39,509 nucleotides of DNA, taken from assembly GCA_934254835.1 (NCBI GenBank), contig CAKQMI010000013.1, positions 1 through 39,509 on the forward strand, written 5' to 3'. Source of the DNA: an uncultured Clostridia bacterium (GTDB taxonomy: Bacteria > Bacillota > Clostridia > Christensenellales > CAG-917). The position numbers were made by a program, and so were the translations under genes. Positions 7,801-14,103 of the stretch are shown piece by piece. Within the stretch, counting starts at the first letter, position 1, and each line of letters opens with the position of its first letter. A model generated the notes under the pieces. It was given only the letters and a program-made list of their open reading frames with translations, was not told the DNA's origin and ran no database searches.

Positions 7801-9945
7801 ATTTTGAATATAAAGATTAGATTTTTCGTTAAATTTAGGCATGAGGAAATTATAAGTATTTGTCTTATTTCCTTCTTTTACTTCAACTCCGGTGAGATTG
7901 TCTTTTCCGCTTCCGTTGCCAAACTTCGTATAGTCGTCGCCCACAAAATCGGCATATCCACCATCGGCAAGCTTTTCAAACATTTCTTTCAGTCGTGTTA
8001 CCGACTCTCTGTCTGCACCTTTTTGTTCTTCGTAGGCATTTTTATATGCAGTGATAAACGACTGCATTGCGCCGGACTTTTCACTTATCGAGTCATTACC
8101 CAAAACTAATTCGTTCGTATTGAATCTATTAAGCGTAACGTCAAGTTTTACCGTGCCGAAGTCATACGCCTCGCCCCAATCTTCCCCCGTGAGATCTTTC
8201 CATTTTTCCTTAACTTGCTCAAAGAACGAGGTGCGATTTCTCAGGAAGAACTTTTCATGCGCAATCGTGCTTGTGTTTATGTATTTGCTTCTGTCCGAAT
8301 AGTCCGGCGTTATATCAAGCATTTCTTGCTTTTTGAAGTTGATATATGTCTTTTTTGCGTCGGGAGCAATTATCATACGCCCTTGGCAATATACGTCACC
8401 CTCGATCTTGGTGCGGACGGGCATTGTGCCGTCGCCACTGCCGTCAAGATTGTATGCGTAACTGTAATATGGGATTTTTTCGTTGATAAAATCCTTGCCA
8501 AACGTGTTATAAAACCAGTCGTTAATTTTGTCAAGAGTAGATTGTTCGGGCGTTTCGTCCTGATCCTCGTGTCCCGATTCGGTAGAGCCGGTATTGATAA
8601 TACCGGGTGTAAAAGTGTAAACGTTGGCAACGTTTACCGTGTCGAAAATAATGTCGCCACTGCAATAAATGTTGCCACCCTCGGGATATTGCATGATGGG
8701 GGTGCCGTCTCCCTCGGTATCGGAATACATCGACGCGCCAAGATATTGCGAGTTGTTTATGCCGTTTTGATTGTATTCGGCATCGATGGTTTGGTAATGA
8801 CCGTTTGAGTCTTTCACCCTCAACGTTATCGTGACTTGTTCCCAAGTATAGTTGCCGTTTTTATTATTTTCACCATAGTTTTTCGTCCAGAAAGTATATT
8901 CTGTGGCGTTTTCACCCGCAAGGTCCATCAACGTATAATGCGTGATTTTGTCATAAGCCTGAATAGGTCTATACTTGCCGTCACTCAATTTTTCATACAT
9001 TGCCTCGCCAAGTTTAGTCGATGATGAATTTCTTGTTTCTCTGTTTTTGTTGGGCGGAACCGCAATACTTCCGATTGCGCCATAAGCGTACGTATGGTAA
9101 TAAATGTATTTCTTTGCGTAATACTTCTTCACAAGCGCAGGAAGATTTACGCCAAGCGCAAGCCCTCTGATGGTAAGGTTGCCGTCAACGTAAATATTGC
9201 CCTGCACCCTCAACATATTGTCGGGCGCGCCGATGATAAGGTCGCCGTTGGCATATATACTGCCCGTCACGCCTTCCAAGACAACGGGGTTGAAAACACG
9301 CGTTTTCATAACGCGCTTGCCGTCGGCGTCGTTTTCAAAACAGTTGATCGATACGTCGCCCTCGATACGCTTATAAATCTGATAAGGCGATGTGACCTTC
9401 GAACCCATATTGCTACTGACGACAAACGAGTTGCCAAACGTGTCTTGAATTGTAGTCGAGGTCGACGACGGAACCGAATTCACCTCAAAACTTACCGTGC
9501 TTTCCTGCGAGCCTTTGACGCCTTTGACGTCAACAAGGACTTTGTCGAATTTGGTTGTATTCTTTGCGCGCGAAAGAGTGACGTACACCTTTACGCCGTT
9601 GACAACCATATAATCGACGGGTTGATTTCCATCAAGCTCATTCGTCGGAGAGAACTTCAAAACAACGTCTTCCGATTTTTCAAGTTTGTCCGCATACGCC
9701 GTGATAATGCTATCGAGATTGCCGGAGTTTTTGAGGGTGTCCGACACCGTGAGCGCGGCGTTGTAGGCGCGTTCTTGATGAGTGTCCGCGATGCTGTTGG
9801 AGAAGGAAGACAGCGTCACGAAGAGCATAGAAGAGCCCACGACGATAATAATCGCCATGGTCATCAGCACCATAAGCATCGCGCTTCCGCGCTTCTTATT
9901 ATATCGCTTGTTAAACCTTTCTATATTTTTTAATATCGTCAGCAT
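4858..9945 (-). CDS. Giant PilX-like pilus-associated protein (1,695 aa)
   Basis: The N-terminus, a basic stretch then GSAMLMVLMTMAIIIVVGSS, resembles PilX-type minor pilins, which have a pilin-like helix but lack a canonical FTxxE site. Short bactofilin-like beta segments recur: GSIYANGDLIIG, GNIYVDGNLTI, GNIYCSGDIIF, GDVYCQGRMIIAP, and near the C-terminus DIYIGGSNRGQLIF. The long middle is Asp/Lys/Asn/Tyr-rich and not recognised. The start is placed at 9945 because AGGAGGT sits five bases upstream; a frame starting at 9966 would place this ribosome site inside the gene. Ordinary PilX-like proteins are several times shorter, so this is very large for its class. The gap to pilO (about 145 bases) carries a palindrome and may hold extra regulation. 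Best guess: a surface adhesin or tip protein displayed by the pilus. The family link comes from the two ends only. Confidence 0.75.
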   Translation of the reverse strand: MLTILKNIERFNKRYNKKRGSAMLMVLMTMAIIIVVGSSMLFVTLSSFSNSIADTHQERAYNAALTVSDTLKNSGNLDSIITAYADKLEKSEDVVLKFSPTNELDGNQPVDYMVVNGVKVYVTLSRAKNTTKFDKVLVDVKGVKGSQESTVSFEVNSVPSSTSTTIQDTFGNSFVVSSNMGSKVTSPYQIYKRIEGDVSINCFENDADGKRVMKTRVFNPVVLEGVTGSIYANGDLIIGAPDNMLRVQGNIYVDGNLTIRGLALGVNLPALVKKYYAKKYIYYHTYAYGAIGSIAVPPNKNRETRNSSSTKLGEAMYEKLSDGKYRPIQAYDKITHYTLMDLAGENATEYTFWTKNYGENNKNGNYTWEQVTITLRVKDSNGHYQTIDAEYNQNGINNSQYLGASMYSDTEGDGTPIMQYPEGGNIYCSGDIIFDTVNVANVYTFTPGIINTGSTESGHEDQDETPEQSTLDKINDWFYNTFGKDFINEKIPYYSYAYNLDGSGDGTMPVRTKIEGDVYCQGRMIIAPDAKKTYINFKKQEMLDITPDYSDRSKYINTSTIAHEKFFLRNRTSFFEQVKEKWKDLTGEDWGEAYDFGTVKLDVTLNRFNTNELVLGNDSISEKSGAMQSFITAYKNAYEEQKGADRESVTRLKEMFEKLADGGYADFVGDDYTKFGNGSGKDNLTGVEVKEGNKTNTYNFLMPKFNEKSNLYIQNDPIRKGMGNTDIEKSEIYATVDDLRVVKNTDDITDDGRKVSVVDGIAYTAALTVRYCKITVNNVYCDGAISVLESKLPNYEKSAAVNVKGQYYGSDYVKNELKKVSIKELLLSEKNFNADQVLQDYFGITEDTNNFKGETDLVFNVLDDSQKTYYEDWGIGSGREGNITHKRKVVVLRAHYEMTVQWKNDERWRWVDVGHYENGEWISRGWHQTNPINWYKDNPTYKGKFVADLMYCIEDTVVNPPKGYTLANDATNKIVKSDGTIVEYKDWEKLGLNKNEQDLAEALYKTKDLKDDEEKYKYVLSLAQKAFIDFEETPAGYANFKDYFVAKNQDNFYVLINDPRDVTNQEEVEYVKGTIKWAGSYYDYEYTDENGNKQWWYVSASATARYDFKLKKFAEITGGSGLNHDKLSYDKLLYGLPKDLILDSDFLKKKELIAMFSNGSNDFGGINNGLIDRDRPAIIGGLKYIPATDNANVSIFEAIIGGDRAFDHKNSIYGMYLVKDKKYANVDKDAYVKAIFEEIASSEFATVVEANKDQKKSKENIEKILKNLKDEGQLNEYNAFDIYGSVNEYDEILGISGKKVEDYKCQNGENDRLTKKYIRSKGGVNSDPLNYESWFITNTWNEVPWFNIKRLYYIKGSNNIEDDSSLRLMDFYNKDDKNSAHLRADSTFAIDEKYNQTFTTFKNMTIDWSNFSIAVRRSEVQYTIKQNTYFNFKASNTQVVFAASTDWVNNRARMNFLIDTSEKDIYIFFHTKALDKSKDKKEQTRFLFQKCSFQVTGKNNAYLMLVDDTSFAANAFSLEISNTIGSEDKTDEKVGTHFKSNTYQKYVARFKEDRNRSVRAVDLFDAMQMKALPDGNPTNVGYMFIIGMGRNYVKFGRGGSVNALVYIPHGMYSNESSGVLNFIPIANSGNNEASIVAKDIYIGGSNRGQLIFSSYDVSQTGSKNNNSAGITMDGLINTDNVKHDTKWVAGDYYYG

Positions 9946-10032
9946 AATTGACCTCCTTCTTGCCAATCGTACTTTTTTTTATTTTTCCCTCTCATCTGAG
10001 CGCGTGTCGTGCGCAAATATTTTTGTGGTAAG

Positions 10033-10051
10033 ATAGTATATAATATACTAT
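10033..10051. promoter_or_regulatory. 19-base perfect AT palindrome upstream of the giant pil gene
   Basis: ATAGTATAT-A-ATATACTAT is a perfect dyad with 9-base arms. It lies in the 145-base gap between pilO-like and the giant PilX-like gene and contains -10-like TATTAT and TATACT hexamers on the - strand, but no good -35. A GC hairpin at 10069-10085 (CGTCCC/GGGACG) follows the pilO-like stop without a T-run. Together these suggest an operator or a transcript-processing site within the operon. Confidence 0.4.
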
Positions 10052-10090
10052 TGCAATATAGTGCCATACGTCCCGCAAGGGGACGCCCGA

Positions 10091-10669
10091 TTATTCGTTC
10101 AGCAGGTACGTTATCGTCATCGTGAGCGTGCCCGTCACCTTGCCGTCTTCCGTCGTCTTCATCGACAGCGAAACAAGATTGAACGACTTGACACGTGCGA
10201 TTGCGTCCACAACTTCGTACAGCGTTTCGCTTTCAACCTCGTAGGCACTGGACACCGTGTATATCTTCTTGGTGGCGGTCGTCACAGGCTTTGCAAGCGT
10301 GAATTTGACCAACATGCCATGCTCACCAAAAAACCTTTCAATGGTGTCGGAAATCGCCAACATATCTTGATGCCCCGGCATATCGCTGGGCAAAAGTTCC
10401 TCATTCATGTTGTTTTTGGTGCTGGTCAGTTGCTTCAGCGCCGTCTCGTTTTTGGAAATCTCCTCCACGAGTTTGTTGAATTTCGAGGGGCTGACGGCGT
10501 CGTTTTGCCTTTGCACCTTCGAAATTTCGCTTTGCACGGTCTGAAGTTCTTCCTGCGCGGTTTTTTTGTCGTTGTTTTTGGGCATTACGCCAAGCGTGAA
10601 CGTTCCGCCGACAAGCAGGAACAGGATGAGTACAAAAATCAAAACCTTTTCTTTTCTGTTAATCGTCAT
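10091..10669 (-). CDS. pilO: PilO-like pilus alignment protein
   Basis: This 192-residue protein has one N-terminal membrane helix (about residues 9-28), a coiled-coil-like stretch (about 34-85, rich in Glu, Gln and Lys), and a C-terminal alpha/beta domain ending in TGTLTMTITYLL. That layout is typical of PilO, the bitopic protein that pairs with PilN to link the PilC platform to the outer parts of the machine. Sequence conservation in this family is low, so position (directly after a PilN-like gene in the order M-N-O) carries much of the call. AAGGAGG is well placed before the ATG. Confidence 0.75.
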   Translation of the reverse strand: MTINRKEKVLIFVLILFLLVGGTFTLGVMPKNNDKKTAQEELQTVQSEISKVQRQNDAVSPSKFNKLVEEISKNETALKQLTSTKNNMNEELLPSDMPGHQDMLAISDTIERFFGEHGMLVKFTLAKPVTTATKKIYTVSSAYEVESETLYEVVDAIARVKSFNLVSLSMKTTEDGKVTGTLTMTITYLLNE

Positions 10670-10682
10670 TTTTTTGTCCTCC

Positions 10683-11360
10683 TTATTTGCCCGCCGTGCC
10701 GTCCAGCAGTTTGTCGTTGATGACTATAAATTTCACGGTGAATTCGGCATTGTTGCCCTCCGCCTCCACACCGCTGACATAGTTGTTGTTGCCGTTTTCC
10801 CTCAACGCCAAGACGAACGTGGTCATCGATTTGACGTCCGCACCGTTCAACTTCAAAGTGACAAGCCCGCCGTTGAACGAAAACTGCGTAATCTCGCAGT
10901 TTGCCCTCGACGCGCAATCAAACATTATGGTAAAAATCGTGCTGGTAAGGTTCGTCGCGGATTTGACTTCCTCGGACGTGGCTTGCGCGCCCGCCAGCGA
11001 CTCGGCAACACGCTTTGCGACTTCTGTCAGCGATTCGTACTTGTAAATAGCGTTGCCGTATTTGTCGGTGCCCACAACGACAGGATTGCCGTTTGCGTCT
11101 TTGACCACCTGAAATTTAGTAAACTTCTCTTCGTTTTTTGAGAGAGTATTTTTGTTGTTTTGAAGCTCCGTCTTCACCGCCTCGAGATCGGAAATCGCCG
11201 TGTTGTACTGCGACCTCGCCAACAAGAACCAGCCTATCATCGCGCATGCCACGATGACGACGGTTGTCACAAGAATAAACTCAAACGAGGTACTTTGCCC
11301 CGATTTTCCCATCGCCTTTTGCGCGGCGATAAAATCAATGTTTCTCTTTCTCTTTGCCAT
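10683..11360 (-). CDS. pilN: PilN-like pilus assembly protein
   Basis: This 225-residue bitopic protein has a short basic N-terminus (MAKRKRNIDFI), one membrane helix (about 28-49), a coiled-coil segment and a C-terminal alpha/beta domain. The N-terminal cytoplasmic tail with an Asn-Ile-Asp-Phe run resembles the PilN tail that docks into PilM (often I-N-L-L in proteobacteria). It sits between pilM and pilO-like genes, 11 bases after pilM, with a GAGGTAGGAT ribosome site. A Gly/Asn/Val-rich loop (about 85-105) may be a lineage-specific insertion. PilN would couple cytoplasmic PilM to the membrane PilO. The call rests on topology and gene order. Confidence 0.75.
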   Translation of the reverse strand: MAKRKRNIDFIAAQKAMGKSGQSTSFEFILVTTVVIVACAMIGWFLLARSQYNTAISDLEAVKTELQNNKNTLSKNEEKFTKFQVVKDANGNPVVVGTDKYGNAIYKYESLTEVAKRVAESLAGAQATSEEVKSATNLTSTIFTIMFDCASRANCEITQFSFNGGLVTLKLNGADVKSMTTFVLALRENGNNNYVSGVEAEGNNAEFTVKFIVINDKLLDGTAGK

Positions 11361-11371
11361 ATCCTACCTCG

Positions 11372-12367
11372 TTATTTCAGCATAGTACCGATAAGCGGTG
11401 TGAGCGCGTTGAAATCAAGTTGTTCGACACCGGTGACGCTCTCGGGAACGGGCAACATCTTGACGTTCAGCCCCATAAACCCGTAAAGGTCGCTTTCCAC
11501 CGACGGGAACCTTTCCAGATCGCCCGTGACGAACACGTCGTCGAATTTGAAATCAGTGTATTTGGAGCGGAAGAACTGTATCGCTTCGCTCACAATGCTG
11601 GAAAAGTCGTTGATGAAAAACGCCATTTCGTTTGCGTAGTTTTCGTTGGGCATCGAATAAATGGGCTTCGACAGCGAAAAGACGTGCTTGTAGTCCGCAA
11701 ACAGGTACGACGTGATCGTGGTCATACGATAGTCGACAAGCACGAAGTACTGCGGTAAGTCCTCCCTCATAAAATCGACGAGTTTGGACAGCGCACTTTG
11801 CGAAATGTCGATGGCGGTCAGTTTCATACCGACCTCGCGACAGCACTTTTTCAGGTTTTCGATGATAAGATTGTCGACGTACGTTATCATCAAACGCGCT
11901 TTTTTGGATTTTTTCTTTTTCTTTTCGTCTTTTTCTTCCGCAACCTCTTCGCCCTCTTCGGTGGTGTTCAGTGCGGCTTCTTGCATTTCTTCGTCCTCGT
12001 CCTCGATGTTTCTGTCGATCTCGACAAAGTCAACCGTATGGCTTTCGGCAAGTTTTTTGTCGGTGAACAGCTCCGCCGAGATAATCGGATATAAAATCGA
12101 CGGCTTTGCGTAAGGCAAAATCATCTCGCGGAAAGGTATTTTATTGTTTTCAAGAACGAATTTTGCCGACTTTGCTTTGATATCGTTTTTGCGAATCATG
12201 TCGAGCATTGCTTCGGTCAGTTGAAGATCGACGTTGGTTGCGCTCGGATCGTTCAAAAACTCGCTGGGGAAATCCATATCGAAGAACGAGTTCACCGAGA
12301 CTCTCTTTCCGCCTGCCGTCGCAAACATCGCTTTGAGTTTGTCGTTGTTCAAGTAGTAGTAAATCAT
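11372..12367 (-). CDS. pilM: PilM-like actin-fold pilus protein with charged insertion
   Basis: This 331-residue soluble protein is in the PilM position, before pilN and pilO. PilM is an actin-like (FtsA-fold) ATPase scaffold on the cytoplasmic side. The pattern LTAIDISQSALSKLVDF ... YFVLVDYRMTTITSYLF ... IVSEAIQFFRSKYTDFKFDDVFVTGD matches the second half of PilM/EutJ-like folds (phosphate-binding strands and the Ser-Glu-Ile/Ala-x-Arg helix). A low-complexity acidic-then-basic stretch at about 118-157 (EDEDEEMQE ... EKKKKKSKK) interrupts the fold and would be an exposed flexible loop. Its ribosome site (AAGGGG) is rather far from the ATG. Divergence from model PilM lowers certainty about ATP binding. 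Confidence 0.78.
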   Translation of the reverse strand: MIYYYLNNDKLKAMFATAGGKRVSVNSFFDMDFPSEFLNDPSATNVDLQLTEAMLDMIRKNDIKAKSAKFVLENNKIPFREMILPYAKPSILYPIISAELFTDKKLAESHTVDFVEIDRNIEDEDEEMQEAALNTTEEGEEVAEEKDEKKKKKSKKARLMITYVDNLIIENLKKCCREVGMKLTAIDISQSALSKLVDFMREDLPQYFVLVDYRMTTITSYLFADYKHVFSLSKPIYSMPNENYANEMAFFINDFSSIVSEAIQFFRSKYTDFKFDDVFVTGDLERFPSVESDLYGFMGLNVKMLPVPESVTGVEQLDFNALTPLIGTMLK

Positions 12368-12386
12368 AATTTCAAGTTTACCCCTT

Positions 12387-13589
12387 TTATTCAGTGTCAG
12401 TGCCTATCGAGTCGTACATCGAGAACATAGGCATAAGGATTGCGATAAGTATGACGCCGATGACGACTGCCATAACAACCATAAGCGCAGGGTTGATCAT
12501 TGCGGTCAGGCTCTTGATGGCGGTGTCTGCTTCGTCTTCGAAGTAAGCGGCGGTTTGTCCCAAGACCTCGTCCAACGAGCCCGATTCCTCACCGACGAAT
12601 ATCATCGTCGTCAACAGAGGATCGAACGCATCGACGGTTTGTAACGCCGCTGAAATCGAATCACCGCGACGGATTGCCTCGACGGCGTTGTCGATTTGTC
12701 GCGAAACGTAGGTGTTGTCCATCATCTCGGACACCATCGTCAGCGCGTCCAACAGGTGAACGCCCGAACTCGTCAGCGTGCAAAGCGAGCTTGCAAAACG
12801 CGACGTGTAAATCATCTTTTGCAGTTTTCCGATGCCGGGCATTTGAACTTTCATTTTTGCCATGAACAGGTCGACTGCCTCGATACGCTTGACAATCGGA
12901 ACAAATATGATAAGCGACGCCACCACGCCGATAATCACGATGTAGTCCTTCACGATGAAGTCTTTTATTTTCAAAAGAATTTTCGTGACGACGGGGAGTT
13001 TATCCTCGGGCACCATCGAAATCATCTTCGGCATAATCCAGATCAGAAGAACCGTGACGACAACCAAGCAAATCGCAAGAACGATTTTCGGATAAGAAGT
13101 CGCGGATTTAATCTGCCCTTTTCTCTTCTTTTCTTTCTCGTAATAGTCGGCCATACGGATAAGGGTTTCTTCCAGTTTACCGCTCATCTCGCCCGCCTTG
13201 ACCATGCTTACGAGGAGGTTGGGGAATACGCCGGTAAGGGCACCCATCGACTCCGCCAAAGAATTACCCTTTTGCACTTCTTCGAACAATGCGGCAAGCA
13301 CGTTTTTGAGTTTGGGTTTTTCAGTGCGCTCGTAAAGCATCTCAAGAGACTTGATAAGAGGCAAGCCTGCATTCAACATCGACGCGAGCTGTCGGCAAAA
13401 CTGCAACACCAACGCGGTGTCGAGTTTCGAAAGATTGCTCGTGTCGCCCTTTCCCGTGGCGTGGACGTAATAGCACCTCAACCCGCGAGCGGAAATGACC
13501 TGATTGAAGTCCTCCTCACTCGTGGCGGTGACGGTACCGCTTACGCGTTTTCCTTCCGGCGAAAGAGCCTTGTAAGAATACTTGTACAT
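12387..13589 (-). CDS. pilC: Type IV pilus inner-membrane platform protein PilC
   Basis: This 400-residue T2SSF/PilC protein is the rotating membrane platform driven by PilB. It begins MYKYSYKALSPEGKRVSG, the classic family opening. It has two repeated cytoplasmic T2SSF domains, each with L-x-x-M-L-x-x-G-x-x-L (FCRQLASMLNAGLPLIKSL; FASSLCTLTSSGVHLLDAL), and membrane helices near 170-195, 215-240 and 370-395. The start is placed at 13589 because GAGGT sits five bases upstream and because family members begin at this residue; the longer frame from 13613 would add MTKLLRGN, encoded between the promoter start and the ribosome site. It is the first gene of the operon. Confidence 0.95.
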   Translation of the reverse strand: MYKYSYKALSPEGKRVSGTVTATSEEDFNQVISARGLRCYYVHATGKGDTSNLSKLDTALVLQFCRQLASMLNAGLPLIKSLEMLYERTEKPKLKNVLAALFEEVQKGNSLAESMGALTGVFPNLLVSMVKAGEMSGKLEETLIRMADYYEKEKKRKGQIKSATSYPKIVLAICLVVVTVLLIWIMPKMISMVPEDKLPVVTKILLKIKDFIVKDYIVIIGVVASLIIFVPIVKRIEAVDLFMAKMKVQMPGIGKLQKMIYTSRFASSLCTLTSSGVHLLDALTMVSEMMDNTYVSRQIDNAVEAIRRGDSISAALQTVDAFDPLLTTMIFVGEESGSLDEVLGQTAAYFEDEADTAIKSLTAMINPALMVVMAVVIGVILIAILMPMFSMYDSIGTDTE

Positions 13590-13638
13590 ATTACCTCGCA
13601 ACAATTTTGTCAAAATGAAAATATTCTTTTGCTAATTT

Positions 13639-13667
13639 ATTATAGCACACGCGCATTTAAAATTCAA
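13639..13667 (-). promoter_or_regulatory. SigA-type promoter of the pil operon
   Basis: On the - strand TTGAAT (13662-13667) and TATAAT (13639-13644) are separated by exactly 17 bases. The predicted start of transcription lies about 40 bases upstream of the pilC ATG. Confidence 0.85.
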
Positions 13668-13821
13668 CACTAATTGAAAAAACACTACAAAATATTATTA
13701 AAAGTAAAAATTTTTTGCGCCATTTACGGCGGTTTTCGATATTTTTCAAAATTTTGGCGATTTTATTTTAATTTTTTTCCTCAACAAATCCACGATTTTG
13801 TACTAAAATAAAACGGCAAAG

Positions 13822-13992
13822 AAAAAATTCCGCCGTGCAACGAAAAACAAAATTTTATATCTTGGCAGTAACTTTTCACTAAAAACAAGGTAAAAAATCA
13901 CATTTTTTCATACTCAAAATCATATACTTTATCGTATGTTTTTGACAGTTAAAGTGTCTTTTTTGTCGGCAGAAAAAAATTCCGCCGTGCAA
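13822..13992 (+). repeat. 19-base direct repeat in the pilC/14104 intergenic region
   Basis: AAAAAATTCCGCCGTGCAA occurs at 13822-13840 and again at 13974-13992, each preceded by a CGGC that can pair with the internal GCCG. The intervening DNA is very AT-rich and I see no gene in it. The second copy ends about 33 bases before the -35 of the promoter for the gene at 14104, so the pair may be binding sites for a regulator or a small duplicated hairpin. Confidence 0.6.
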
Positions 13993-14025
13993 ATTATTAT
14001 TTTTTCGCAAGCGGTCGAAAAAGCA

Positions 14026-14054
14026 TTGACAATATTTTTCACGTTTATTATAAT
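14026..14054 (+). promoter_or_regulatory. Perfect-consensus SigA promoter
   Basis: TTGACA (14026-14031), a 17-base spacer and TATAAT (14049-14054) match the consensus at every position. The next gene starts 50 bases downstream of the -10, with a strong ribosome site. The gene is expected to be highly expressed. Confidence 0.92.
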
Positions 14055-14103
14055 CTATGTAGCAAATGTTTACGTTTCGTTCAAAAATTTAAGGAGATAT
14101 ACT

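Noticed and set aside
7162..8109. 315-residue + strand frame opposite the giant pil protein, and similar frames at 9094-9933, 12696-13673 and 29571-30683
   Set aside because: All are antisense shadows of real genes with good motifs or operon position; none has a promoter or ribosome site.
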